From Stenopsyche tienmushanensis (lineage: Eukaryota; Arthropoda; Insecta; Trichoptera; Stenopsychidae), in assembly GCA_008973525.1 (NCBI GenBank), contig WACJ01000072.1:868001-932000 (forward strand): 64,000 bases of DNA. Direction: 5' to 3'. The notes beneath the pieces were generated by a model that was not told the DNA's origin, did not search any database, and was given only the letters and a program-made list of their open reading frames with translations. Made by a program: the position numbers and the translations under genes. Shown here in pieces: positions 50,501 through 61,179 of this stretch (position 1 is the stretch's first letter; each line of letters opens with the position of its first letter).

Positions 50501-53500
50501 TTACGAAGCTAAAAAATATTAAAATAAGTATTTTTATTAAAAATACAATCTAGAAAATATAAATGTTTATAATATTTTTAGAATTTTTTAAAATATTTAA
50601 TTCAATCAAAAAAATTAAGCTGTTGTGTTTGTGTAATATATAATAAAATTAGGGGTCCCAAATATTTGTAAAATCAAATATTCGAATACCAAATATGACA
50701 TTAGTAAAATATTCGAATATTTTATATATATATTCGAAGCCGATTCAAATATAACCCGGAATTTTCCTATACAAATTTATTAGACTAATATATAAAAAAT
50801 AATCTATCTTTGTTCGTACATAATGTACTGCCATAACGTTGATCAGATTGCAATAAAACTTCGTTCACATATTGCTAAAAATTGCACAAGTGACATAAGC
50901 ATAGTCTAATGCATAAAAAACAATGTTTGTTTGTCCGTATTTAATGCGCTTCCATACCGTTCATCCGATTGCGATAAAACTTTGTCAACTTACTGTTTAT
51001 ACTTGCGGAAATAACATAGGTACAGTAAAAATATTGTATGTTGGCACATATTGGTCTGGTAAAATGAAGTTTGGGCTGCGGAGACCCAAACTTCATTTCA
51101 CCAGACCAGGTCCCAGCTCTTCTGCTTGTTCGTATGAAATGCGCTGCCATACCGTTGATCAGATTGTAATGGAACTTCGTCCATTTATTGCTAAAGATTG
51201 CGCGAGTAACATAGGCATAGTCTAATATATAAAAATCAATGTTTGTCTGTCTGTATTTAGACAGATACAGAAGCTGCAGTCAGTCTTGCACGTTGATTTT
51301 TTTTTGAGAAACAGAGACGGATAGAGTATCTTGCGTACATTGTACATATATATATATTAGCGATTCTTTAAAAATGTAGTCCGCGGACCTTTTCTTGAGC
51401 AAAATTTTTTTGGCGAACCCCATCTCAAACCTTTAGCCCTTTCTAACATTTTACCTCGGCATAGTTTGTTAACCCAAATTTATCGACTCATAATGATTTG
51501 TGAATGATATAATGAATCGATTTCAAGTATAATGTTTATGTTTACTCGAGGAAATGACTGAATATTGTGTGTGACAGTGTTTATTTATTTATGTACAAGC
51601 TTCATACAAGCTGCGACGGTCCTGAGAGATAAGTGGATTTGTACGGATGGCAAGTGGCGGACGCACAAATATAGCATTTAAGTTTATGATGGTTTAAAAT
51701 TAGCTCACTACTAAAAGGCTTAAAAATAAAAGTGCATTGAATGTTTCTACTTTTAAAATAGGCCGTAATTTCGTTTTTATTGAGCCTGCTGTAGAATAAC
51801 TCACTCGGTTGTCGATGAAGTTGGTTTTATCGACTGTAGAGAATATAAGGTATGGTTTTTTTGCACGATACATTCTTTGACATCCTAATGGCTCGGTTAA
51901 CATTTATTGCCGTGTTATTATGGCAATTAAATTAAAAGTAATGTCTTCGACTGCATTTTTTGGGTGGGAAGAGATGGCGTGTTGAATGCTCTAAAGCTAA
52001 TTGGCACGATCCAACCGAAGTTTTAATGCAGGTTTTCACAGAAGCATAAAGTTTAATGGAATTGTTACCGCAGATGAGGCATACATATTTTTAGAGCATT
52101 CCTACGGACACACAAACAAAATAGTAAAAAACAGGGAAACCACCTCATTTTAAAAATGAACAATATAAGCAGTATTGAAGATATCAGCTTATTTATTTTA
52201 TCCATGTTACAGAGAGACACTTAACGCATTCACGGACACGTTTGCCATTGCAGACGGATGTGATTAGTGTTTATTGCGCCGGATATGTCTGCAAATATAC
52301 ACTGTCATGTGTCTTCAAGTCACGACTTTATTATGCTGATTGCATATTAAAATTACATTTTGGTTATAATGTAACTGTAAATATATTTTTTAAAAACAGA
52401 TGTCATCTTTGAGGATGAATATGTTCTTCATTCTGATGTTGATTCCGATGATTACTTTAGTGAACATTTAGAAATAGGTAATATTGAAATTGAAGCAAGA
52501 TTGGACAGAGACTCATTCAACAATACCAGATTTTGGTTTTGATTTTGAATCATCGGGAATAGAAAATGATATTGGAGATACACCTATAAAAATGTTTAGA
52601 AGTAATTGGACTAGGGAAGTTAAAAATTTGTTAATAGAATGTACGAATATTCTTGGAAGGAAAACCAATGAACCAAAAACAAGATATTGCAGGTTGATAT
52701 ATTGCAAAATGTTGAGATGTTTGAATTGTACAACAAACAACAATGACAGGATGCCAAAAATAAGTCCCCTTCTTAACATCGTTGTTTCGAATACTAAAAA
52801 TATGTATTCTCCGTCGTAAGAAATTTCTTTAGGTTAATCTGTTCTTCTTCATCTAGGGCGCTTGTGGTTACGGCAATACTGAAAGGGAAGAAAGCCAAAC
52901 ATGGCATCAAATTTTATGAATTATGTTCCCAAATGGATACATTTTACTCCAGTCTGCCTTTTGGAAAAAAAATTAGTTTCGAAAAAATTTAGTGTCCAAA
53001 AATGATTTTTTTTTAATAATAAAAACCGAATTTTCAGGATAAAAAACCGGTTTTCGAAGGTCACAATTTTTGTCTTAAAACTGGGGTTTCAAAACTAGAG
53101 TTATTTTTTTAGCGTCGCTAGTCCGTGTCCGCAAATGCGTTAATAAGAGCTGTGCATAATATATGATTCATTTGCTAAATTATGTTTTTATAATGCACTT
53201 CAGACTGGTTTGATAAAAAAATTATCAAACCATCAGAGCCGTAACTAGGTTATGAAGTGCCCGTGGCAAGTATCAAACTGAACGCCCCCCCCCCCCCTCG
53301 AAAACCCATTTTTTTAAAGTTAACTAATACTATTATAAATGCCGCAAAAAGTCCTAAAAGAGGACGGAGTGATCATAAGTTTTGTATGCTCAATCGGTCC
53401 GCTTTTCGGGTCGCTGATATGACAAATGAGCGGCTCGCGATCGGATGCCATACCTGAACATAACGATAACGAATAAATGATAGATTAGAATTAAAATTTT

Positions 53501-54367
53501 TCCTGCTGCAGTCTGTAGATGGAAAACAACGGAATTTAAAAGTTCAAAGAAATGAAAAATAAACTTAAGCTATATTTACACTACATGATCACTGTACTAT
53601 GCATTGGAAGAACTTCTTCGACCATAATAGTTTCTCTAAACACTGAAATGCAATATTGAATTCAACGACAGACAATGTTAAAAGAATTTTCAATTTCCGG
53701 AGTAAGCTTTAAGCTCAAGGGAAATCCCGTTGCTTGTCGAATTAAAAAGTACATTTGTGGTGGAACGATTTTACGTTTTAAAACACCAACAAAAGCATAA
53801 ACAAAAATAAAAATGTATCGATACAAATTGAACTAAATGTTCAATTCTATTTCCAGGGGAACACCGTGCAAACAAACAACATCACGTGAAAATTTGCGAT
53901 GAACTAATTTTCCAAGAGTCCATTAGGAGTATTTTCATTAGCGTATAAACAAGAAGAGTGCTTTACTTACGCAGAAAGCTTTTTAATAATCATGGATAGA
54001 TGATCAACATACAATATTTTCTGTTCCGGGGGTTAATTGAATTCATTAATTCGTAATTTTATTACGCCAAACCTCATTATGAGGGGGCGGCAAAATTGGG
54101 TTTATCAAGACCGCCCTCAACGATAAGCGAATCACAATAGCTGTATGATACGATAAGCGAATCGCAATTTCGCAGAGTTCATTTAAAAGACTTTGATAGT
54201 AAATTTCATCGATACAATGGATTAAATTGACTTACCAGCTGTGCAAAGTCTTGAGTCTTCATCGTAGCCATCCGAACAGTCTGGAGCTCCATCACAGAGG
54301 TATTGTATTGAAATGCAATTTCCATCTCCAGGGCACTTAAACGGTTCGTATGGATGACAAGCATCAC
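32364..54367 (-). CDS. Prohormone-4 / IDLSRF-like peptide precursor, 5' part missing
   Basis: Secreted insect neuropeptide precursor containing an LDL-receptor class A module. Three exons are visible: 54236-54367, 33529-33681 and 32364-32557 (TGA). All junctions have GT/AG and compatible phases, giving 158 residues. The first encodes an LDLa module with six Cys and the Ca2+ site DCSDGYDED. The junction to the second exon makes TAAKRPPVEE, a Lys-Arg processing site. The second exon reads SFLQSLLASHGPNYLEKLFG. The last contains TIEDFGAALHLMRSDLEHL and ends KLVNTGFLD. These match prohormone-4 of the honeybee as I recall it. The signal-peptide exon with the IDLSRF peptide was not found and probably lies upstream, possibly outside the window. 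The intron between the first two visible exons is 20.5 kb. No lesions were seen. Confidence 0.93.
33529..33681 (-). other. Middle exon of the neuropeptide precursor
   Basis: 153 nt. Supplies the KR cleavage site and the region RPPVEETASFLQSLL through GGVEKVAIALS. Acceptor TTTCAG, donor GTAAAA. Confidence 0.92.
33690..34540. other. Intron sequence, nothing recognised
   Basis: AT-rich intron sequence of the neuropeptide gene next to the middle exon. No coding or repeat signal that I can name. Confidence 0.5.
34541..34975 (+). mobile_element. LTR-like repeat, copy 2
   Basis: Same family as 27206. Extends farther 3', through GACCCGTGCG and a GC-rich end TGTGGGAGCGGGGAGC also seen in the copy at 46738. 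Confidence 0.55.
34985..35505. mobile_element. pogo/Tigger-like short element with TA flanks
   Basis: Starts CACTCAAACC and ends GTTTAAGTG, with TA on both sides (34983-34984, 35506-35507). Subterminal GTGCGA / ATGCGG repeats occur at both ends. An acidic coding remnant (ISFEEESDFELF) near 35130 recalls the C-terminus of a pogo-type transposase. 521 bp, non-autonomous. Confidence 0.65.
35510..37385. other. Intron sequence, nothing recognised
   Basis: AT-rich. Open frames are short and resemble no known family. Confidence 0.5.
37391..38862 (+). mobile_element. piggyBac-like element relic with TTAA duplications
   Basis: TTAA at 37391-37394 and 38859-38862 flank perfect 16-bp inverted ends CGCATTCGCGGACACG. 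The interior encodes an N-terminus MSSSNDVYVSYPDVDSDD near 37598. Near 37838-37985 it reads ISLDESVLLHRGRLRLRQY and KYGIKFYELCSPNGY, which match the first catalytic Asp region of piggyBac transposases. Stops and a large deletion make it dead. 1472 bp. Confidence 0.9.
38863..39205 (+). repeat. Dispersed repeat family C, copy 1
   Basis: Directly follows the piggyBac relic and matches 53144-53500, which follows another piggyBac relic. It includes GAGCCGTAACTA, a C12 tract at 38968-38979 and a block CCATACCTGAACA. Related inverted copies lie at 45100-45420 and 46020-46400. Confidence 0.7.
39234..39750 (-). mobile_element. 5'-truncated non-LTR retrotransposon tail
   Basis: The minus strand reads CLKIRVPKVNARRKYNFFEL, then LGLHAPLHRTCSKLNDI, a pattern seen at the C-terminal end of reverse transcriptases of insect CR1/Jockey-type elements. 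It ends in a stop, then a 3' region GTGAGCCTTTTTAAATAAAT with AAAT repeats, typical for the 3' end of such elements. Confidence 0.65.
39755..41385. other. Intron sequence, nothing recognised
   Basis: AT-rich, no supported gene. Confidence 0.5.
41390..41835. repeat. Family B repeat, mixed orientation
   Basis: A plus-oriented core (TAATGCGCTGCCATACCG, near 41420) is followed by two minus-oriented cores near 41649 and 41770, about 121 bp apart. Confidence 0.65.
41840..42775. other. Intron sequence, nothing recognised
   Basis: AT-rich, no supported gene. Confidence 0.5.
42780..43030. repeat. Dispersed repeat family D
   Basis: The segments TAATGATGTGTGAATGATAT and AAATTAGCTCACTACT recur at 51470-51720. 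A block GGAGCACTGTCGCT near 42983 recurs inverted at 48500-48545. Confidence 0.5.
43035..45095. other. Intron sequence, nothing recognised
   Basis: No supported exon or repeat family seen. Confidence 0.45.
45100..45420 (-). repeat. Family C repeat, copy 2
   Basis: The inverted copy shares GATCGGATGCCATACCTGAA and AAACGGACAGAGGCAATCA (minus strand) with 38863-39205 and 53144-53500. Confidence 0.6.
45590..45930 (-). mobile_element. mariner-like transposase relic
   Basis: The minus strand reads KKIHKIVFDDRRSKVRELA, then a broken stretch, then CARWVPRLLKTKQKQCREDI and FITMNETYVHYFTHET. This matches the DNA-binding and first catalytic region of mariner transposases. The catalytic Asp in the VDETW motif is Asn here. 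Confidence 0.75.
46020..46400 (-). repeat. Family C repeat, copy 3
   Basis: The minus strand reads GAGCCGTAACCAGGGTATGA, then GCGCCCGTGGCAAGTATC, like 53240-53275. Confidence 0.6.
46738..47165 (-). mobile_element. LTR-like repeat, copy 3 (fullest)
   Basis: Inverted copy of the family at 27206. The minus strand runs from TAGTAGCGCTATTAAC through the CAGCCAGATCTCTCTC block and AATAAATAG to GACCCGTGCGCTAGC and a GC-rich end. Confidence 0.55.
47170..48650. other. Intron sequence, mostly unassigned
   Basis: No exon seen. A family D fragment lies at 48500-48545. Confidence 0.45.
48655..49745. repeat. Family B repeats in inverted pair
   Basis: A plus-oriented family B copy at 48655-48890 ends GGCGCATATTAATCTGGTGA near 48835. 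The inverse (TCACCAGATCAATATGCGCC) lies near 49663, followed by more family B sequence. About 740 bp separate the arms. Confidence 0.55.
50800..51250. repeat. Family B repeat with an embedded perfect-looking hairpin
   Basis: Several cores of TAATGCGCTGCCATACCG-type lie near 50820, 50940 and 51140. The hairpin at 51053-51107 has 23-bp arms (22 matched) and a 9-nt loop. Confidence 0.65.
51460..51720. repeat. Family D repeat, copy 2
   Basis: Shares a roughly 20-bp and a 16-bp block with 42780-42900, in the same order but with an insertion between them. Confidence 0.45.
52221..53143 (+). mobile_element. piggyBac-like element relic, second large copy
   Basis: TTAA at 52221-52224 and 53140-53143. 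Ends CGCATTCACGGACACG and CGTGTCCGCAAATGCG. The interior encodes IPDFGFDFESSGIENDIGD and TNILGRKTNEPKTRYCRLIY, then a region homologous to the LDES/GRL segment of the 37391 element. 923 bp with an internal deletion. Confidence 0.88.
53144..53500 (+). repeat. Family C repeat, copy 4
   Basis: Homologous to 38863-39205 from the base after TTAA. Includes a C14 tract at 53284-53297 and GATCGGATGCCATACCTGAA. Confidence 0.7.
53505..54230. other. Intron sequence next to the LDLa exon
   Basis: No repeat or exon recognised. Confidence 0.45.
54236..54367 (-). other. LDLa-module exon of the neuropeptide precursor
   Basis: 132 nt, phase 1-1 as is usual for LDLa modules. Reads DACHPYEPFKCPGDGNC, then LCDGAPDCSDGYDED. 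Flanked by TTACAG acceptor and GTAAG donor on the minus strand. Confidence 0.95.
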
Positions 54368-54894
54368 CTGTAACAAAGAAAATACATTTGAATTGACTGT
54401 ATACGATCGAAATTTAGGTTCGAATTTCGAAGAAAATTCTAATCTTCATATATTTCAAGAACCATTTTTCCCCATGTGATATAAGAATACGACCCAAAGC
54501 ACTAGGGCGTGTCTCTCATCGAAATATATTTTTTTTGGCCGCAAGAAATACAATAAAACTTCTCCGTATCCGACGCTCAAATGAAAAATAAATATCAGAA
54601 GCGTTTATGTAAAACATCACATCCTTAAAATAAGACTATTGAAATATTCCATGGGGTGAGAAACCAGGCCAGAAACATCCAGTTTGACATTTCAATTACG
54701 GTTGAATTACCTTGGATCGGTTTTCATTTCATGAATCAATTCTCGAGCAACGATATAAATCTATGAATCGAGAAAAATATTATACAATGGTGAAAAAAAA
54801 ATGGAAAATGTAGAGAATTTTATTATATTTATATGATTGAGCATCGCAATGCCACACAAAAAAATATGTTTTAATTCTGCTTTCATATATTTTT

Positions 54895-55250
54895 AAATAT
54901 GCTAAAAAAGCAAGCACCACCAGACCAATATGCGACAACATAGTGCATACGCAAAACGTATAGCATAACAAACTACGTACACAAACAATATTTTTACTAT
55001 GCCTATGTTATTTCTGCATATATAAATAATAATTTGATAAAATTTTATTGCAATTGAATAAACGGTATGGCATCGCATTAAATATGAACAAACAAATATT
55101 AATTTTTATATATTAAACTATACCTATATTACTCGCGCAATCTTTAACAATAATTTGACGAAGTTTTATCGCAATCGGATGAACAGTACGGAAGCGCATT
55201 AAATACGGACAAACAAACATTGATTTTATATATTAGATATGGGAATCATT
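54895..55250 (-). repeat. Family B repeat
   Basis: Minus-oriented cores near 55065 and 55185, with an adjacent CCAGACCAATATGCGACAAC end as in other copies. Confidence 0.6.
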
Positions 55251-55254
55251 TAAT

Positions 55255-56330
55255 ATAAAATCTTTTATTTAAATGTTTTAAATCGGTCTTAAATAGTTTA
55301 TCAAAGAATACCAACATTGCGCTGGCACTGGGGTCATATATTCATTATTAGAATTTAAAGCTTGCCTAACAAAAATCAGTCCAATCTTAGAGCATCCCTC
55401 TGTAAACTAACAAATGCAAATATATGAAGATAAATACGTGATAAAATCCCTGGAGGTTTAAAATTGGAGGCAGCATTCCATTTATATATAATCCTATTGA
55501 TATTATATTTTGAATCGATGTGAATTTTATAAATCAACCCTCGCGTGAAAATTTCACCCCTTTATAGATTATTACCCACAGTGCGGCATTAATTAGATCA
55601 AAATGACACTTAATGTAATCATTAATGGAGGCAATTTACGAATAATGAAAAAATGACACGATAATTTGTATAATAATCAGACATTAGCGAGCGAGGCCTA
55701 ATTTGGGCACAAGATGAAAGTAAATTGGATTATGAGTCATAGAAGAAAATTGGATGGAAAATTTTGAGATCTTAACGATCCCACCTCCATAATGTTCAAC
55801 CCGACGATCGCATATAATCAGACTATTTTATTATTTTGTAGGAGAAACTGAATTATTCGGTTTAATGTTATATGTAATTTCACGTAAGCTTTCGAGAAAA
55901 TAAAGGCGCTATCTTATGAACGGACGATATGCTTCGTCATCCGGGAGAAATTTGTTATCCACGACATTATTTTTTTCTTCCCTCTTTTACTCTAATTAAA
56001 TGGACGGTCTTGGATGGAGTGTCGTGTGCTTTATCTTTTATAGGTCAAAAATAAAAAAAAAGACATTGACGGGATCCGTAATTCACTAGTTGAAGTACGT
56101 GGAGTGATCGAGATAATTATTTCTTGGGCTTAGAATATCTTCCAATTTGTGTGCGTACCGTGTAGGGAGGGTTTTATGGCTTTTCTTGGTAATCGGGTAA
56201 GTTTTTCATTTACTTTCGTAGAATTGCGCCATACGCACATTTTTACGACCCTTATGGGTGGAGTCGCAGACAGCATATCACAGTTGCCCCACGTCAGATA
56301 ATACTTTTAATGTTTATCAGATAAATGAGT
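55255..56330. other. Unassigned, upstream of the LDLa exon
   Basis: No signal-peptide exon or other gene seen. Confidence 0.45.
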
Positions 56331-56334
56331 TACC

Positions 56335-56640
56335 CGGCGCATTGCTGCCACAAAAGTAATAATTCTAAAAATATCGTTTGAAATTTGAATAAGTTATACC
56401 TATATTATTTGAAAAAGTGCAAACAATAAGTTGGGAAAGTTTTATGGCAATCTAATGAACGGTATGGCGGCGCATAAAATACGAACAAACACATTTTTAT
56501 TTTTGTATATAAAACTATGCTTATGTTACTCGCGTAATCTTTAACAATAATTCGACGAAAATTTATTGCAATCTGATGAACGGTATGGCAGCGCATTCCA
56601 TACGAACAAACATGTATTAATTTTTATATGTTTGATTTGC
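56335..56640 (-). repeat. Family B repeat
   Basis: Starts TTACCCGGCGCATTGC. Cores near 56457 and 56578 are 121 bp apart. Confidence 0.65.
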
Positions 56641-57274
56641 GAAAAATATCACACAAATAGTAATATTTTCACCCTTCGAATTGATATCTCATTAATGGGT
56701 CGATTGGCCCCAAACAAAGTTCAACCCTCACATCAGCATATGAGGCTGCTGAATTATATATGCCGGTTTGAATCCACAGGGTGAACAATTACGACCGTAC
56801 GGTTAACATTGTAGATTTAACGCGTTGATAATAAACGTGTGGTGAAGTTTAGTGTTTCTCAAATTTCGGCTGTTAATCTTGTCGAAAATTACCTTGTTTC
56901 CAAGACGTTTTGAAGTAGTAAAATTTTCTTGAAATGCGAAGCCATCATACATTCAAATATGAGTTTAATTAGTTGAAATCTGAGAAACTTCCTATGGGGG
57001 AAACATTGAAACTTTTTGTAACGACATGAGTTCAACATCAACTATTCTGTTTTACCAAATCTTAGATCGACACGGTGAAATGTTTTATTTTGATCACTCA
57101 CACTATCTTTGATCATTGGAATTATGAATTTATTACTCCAAAATACGTATATAATATTAAAAAAATACTTAAAATATATAATAATCATTAGTATCTGTCA
57201 AAAATTAATTTATCTATCACAGAGCACAGTGTATAAAATATTTGTATCAAAATTGATTGCATTCTGTTTGTTGG

Positions 57275-57415
57275 CAAGCGCGCTAGCGCGAGAAAGAGAG
57301 AGAGATAGATCTGGTTGCAGGAAGGACGACTTCCCGCAGCCAAGGCTAACCGACGATTTCTCCCAATTCCCGCCTCCTGCGCATCACTCCCCAACCGGCA
57401 ACGGCACGATTTAAA
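57275..57415 (-). mobile_element. LTR-like repeat, partial copy 4
   Basis: Only the central part (the CAGCCAAGGCTAA block and GAGAGAGAG) remains. Confidence 0.5.
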
Positions 57416-57529
57416 AATGCAATGTTCATCATAAAGACATTATTTAAGAACACAATGACGATTAAATAATAGTAAATTTGCATATTTACGATTTATCATT
57501 ATATTTTGTATACAGGATATTTGGCACAT

Positions 57530-57890
57530 GGACTGACAATTTTTTTTTGTCAAGGTTGTCAAAATAGATTTCAATTTATCCAAAATTTCACCTTTAAATC
57601 GTCATAACTTTTTAATCTGTGGTCGTTATAGCACGAAATAATTGTTTTTTGGAATATATTTTTGATCTAAATAAATAATTATTTTATGCAATTGGTTTAA
57701 GTATTTCATGCAAGATCAATTCTAAGCTTTAAAAGTCACATAAAATTTTTATTAAAATTCTCCAGACATGTCAAAAGTCAAGTCCCTAGATAAGAAACTC
57801 CACTGGTGTCAGATCTGGAGACCGTGCGAGCCACGGAATAGGGAACGTTCCCAGGCAATGAAATCCAGTGGCGTCAGGTCTGGAGATAAA
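57530..57890. repeat. Partial copy of the long-inverted-repeat element with two 65-bp units
   Basis: 57530-57780 matches the left arm of the element at 60000 (TAAATCGTCATAACTTTTTA, then TTTTTGATCTAAATAAAT). It is followed by two 65-bp minisatellite units (57805 and 57870) in the opposite orientation to those at 60665. Confidence 0.65.
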
Positions 57891-57999
57891 AAATATTGTC
57901 GGTCGGTCAATAATAAAGCTGTTCAATCAGCTTTAAATGGCATTCATGAATTATCAAATTATATTATACACGTTTAAAATAGAATGATAATAATCTCGT

Positions 58000-59995
58000 T
58001 GAAGCATCAGACGAAATAAGTCTGATATCTAAACCATCCTATTGCAACTGTTTGATAAGGGTTAAGACAATGTTGCAACCACAGATCTGTATTTAGACCT
58101 GCCTCTGAAGCTTTATACAGATTAACTCCTATATATAAGCTACCCTGTTTATATATAGACATCCTTTCTATGCAAGAAACTTGAATTAAACAGCATTATT
58201 ACATTTAAATTGGATAATATTAAGCTCACTTGAATTATGATTGTTTTAATAATTTATTTCGATATTTAGAAATCTCAGATCAATTTCGATGAACACGAAT
58301 AAGCTGTAAGGATGTAAAAGGATGTGGCAAATATTGTTTATTGTTTTTCAGCAGTCAAACACATTAAGACATGGGAAATATGTAGGCGTGAAAAATTCAT
58401 GAGGGGTTGTAGCCTGGAAAGTCGCAAAGGGCTGCCATGAATACGTAATTTTACCACGAAAAATACGATGGTAATAGATACAGATGAAGATGTCTGAACA
58501 TATACTTAAGACCCTCTTTATCTCCCGAGTAAGACATTACATTTATAACTAACAATAAAATATCGCATCTGAGAAAACGGGAATAAATTGCGCGTGTGTA
58601 TCATTTGTTGGGGGGGGCGGTTGCTTGTTTAATCGGGTTCGTATTAGTATATATGTAGGAAATTGACGTGAATTAATTGATGTTTTGCCCTAATTAATTT
58701 ATTAGACACGAATCAGCTTGTATATGCGTTTGAAATTAGATAGATGGAGTTGATTTTGAGCGAATCGGATTTAATTTATCGAGGACATGTTTTATTATAT
58801 TGTGCGAATTTAATTTCGTTCAAGGGCCGAATTTCGCCTTAAAACAAAGTGTTTACACTGTAAACAGGGATGTAATGTCAATTGTACATAGCAACGTTAC
58901 GATTTCGATTCCGGCTTTCGTCGGACTTAAATATTCATGAGATGAATCTTCCATGGTGATGCTGCGGGATCACTAAATTTAGCTTCGAGCGGCAAGGATT
59001 CAAGCCTAGCTATTTCACTATATTCCCCTCGAATATAAAGTATATTCAAATTTGCTAAAATCATTCCTCGTCCCTGAATAGATAATTGAAATAAATTAAG
59101 CTCGAAAATTAGTCCAGTTATACGCAATAGGACTTTAAATTAAGACGCCATTAGTTGATGACGCAGGAAAGATAACGCGATGATGGGGTTAAATTTTGTG
59201 TATGGCCACAAGGAAAATTGCCAAAATTTCTCGCAAAATATTTGACACGCAAGATTAGAGTGGAATTAATGTCTGGCAAAAATTCAATTTCTATAATTTA
59301 CACCAATTTTATGTGAAAGGCATGAAAAAATGTTAACTTAAGCTCAAATTGCGTGTCTCTACTATATTAAATGTCTCTTCAAACCACTAAATATGGCATA
59401 TAAAAGCCCAATTGTTTTTGAAATTTACTACAAGACAGCACTAACATTTATCAATATTCCTAAAATAATACAAAGAACCTTTAATCTGATCCTCCAATTT
59501 ATATAAAAGGGATTTGAAAATGGAATGTAATCAAAAACATGTACAATTAATGCAATCTATCCACGTGCAAAAATTTGAATCGAACTATTATATTAACACG
59601 AACATAGATAATTGCAAAAAATCAATCTTAAATTTTATGATATGTCCGATTATAAAAAATATTATAATATAGCAATATTAGGGATACCGGATGAAAATTT
59701 CGTTTTTTTTTATACAAAAATTAAATTTAAAATATAATATATATTTATATTATCATATTAATTATAAATCCTTCTTCGATAAGCACAATTTTTTTAATAG
59801 TTTTGGTTTGCCATTTGCATTAAAAAATGATTTTGGATGAAAAATAGACATCGATATCGATTCCATTCATATTCCATTAATCCCCAACGGAACCAATATG
59901 GAACGCGATAAAAAGGCAACAAGAACAGACAGACATACTATCACTAGTAAAGGAAATTGATGACAAATGTTTTTATTACTTCAATAAAAACAGGG
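58000..59995. other. Unassigned sequence
   Basis: AT-rich, no gene or named repeat seen. Confidence 0.45.
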
Positions 59996-59999
59996 CTGA

Positions 60000-61175
60000 A
60001 ATTTTTTTTTGGGCTTAGAGGGAGCTTTTGCTACGTTTCACACATAGACCCTATGTCCTAAGTGTCAGGGTTGTCGAAATAGATTTTTTTTCTCCAGCAT
60101 TTTGAAAAAAAATATCCAAAATTTCACCGTTAAATCATCATATTTTTTTATCTGTGGTTATAATAGCACAAAATAGCTGTTTTTGTATTTGGCAATTTAT
60201 TTTTGATCTAAATAAATCATCATTTTATGCAAATGGTTTAAAAAAAATTACTTCTGAGCTTTCAAAGTCACAAATATGTGCGAACGAATGATAAATGTCA
60301 GCTTATAGATTTTCTCAATAAAAACCTAACTATTTTGAAATTAGTTAAGATTAAAAAAATTCTTTAGGTTATACCCATTCTAACCACATGCTACATGTAA
60401 TACAAATCATTAAATAAGTTATTAAACTTGAAGAGCTATCAGTTTGCCAGGGTCAGGGTTGAGTAAATACTTTTTTCCAAGATGTTTTTATTAAATTTAT
60501 TTACAAAAATTGTTCAAATCTCCATATTTCAACTGTTGTTGTCTGAAGTAGCATTTCCTCTTTCATTTTTCCAGGGGCGCTGCTTCTTTCTTCAATTAGG
60601 ATTTCTTTTGTGGGTGCCTCTGTCGTGTAAATTAATTATTTTGGCAACCCTATTCCATGATTCTTAAGGTCATCAGATCTGACACCATTGGATTTTTTTT
60701 GTCTGAGAACGTGCTTTATTCCGTAGCTTGCACGGTCACCAGACCTGACACCATTGGATTTCTTTGTCTAGGAACGTGCCCTATGCCGTGGCTCGCACGG
60801 TCACCAGACCTGACACCATTGGATTTCTTTATCTAGGAATGTGCCCTATTCCATGGCTTGCACGGTCTCCAGACCTGACACCACTGTTTTTTTGCCGGGT
60901 GACGTGCCCTATTCCGTAACTTGAATGGTCTTCAGACCTGACACCACTGGATTTCTATATGAATTTCTATGGATTCCAATAAAATACAAAAACAGTTATT
61001 TCGTGAGCTTGAGTTAACTACAGATTAAAAAAATATGACAATTTAAAGATGAAATTTTCTGTATTTTTTTCAAAATGTTGAAAAAAAATCCATTTCGGCA
61101 ATCCTGATACTTAGGACATAGGAACTATGTGTGGAATGTAGAAAAAGACTCCCCTAACCATCAAAAAATTATTGT
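60000..61175. mobile_element. Foldback-like element with roughly 190-bp inverted arms and a 65-bp minisatellite
   Basis: The left arm (about 60005-60195) and right arm (about 60985-61170) are imperfect inverted repeats. ACACATAG...CCTATGTCCTAAGT near 60040 answers ACTTAGGACATAGG near 61110. Between them lie five tandem units (GACACCA at 60681, 60747, 60812, 60877 and 60940). Units read LARSPDLTPLDF in one frame, but a 65-bp period cannot keep that frame across units. Confidence 0.75.
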
Positions 61176-61179
61176 CGAT

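Noticed and set aside
50923..51225. 100-codon open frame
   Set aside because: Consists of family B repeat sequence including the hairpin; frames differ between copies.
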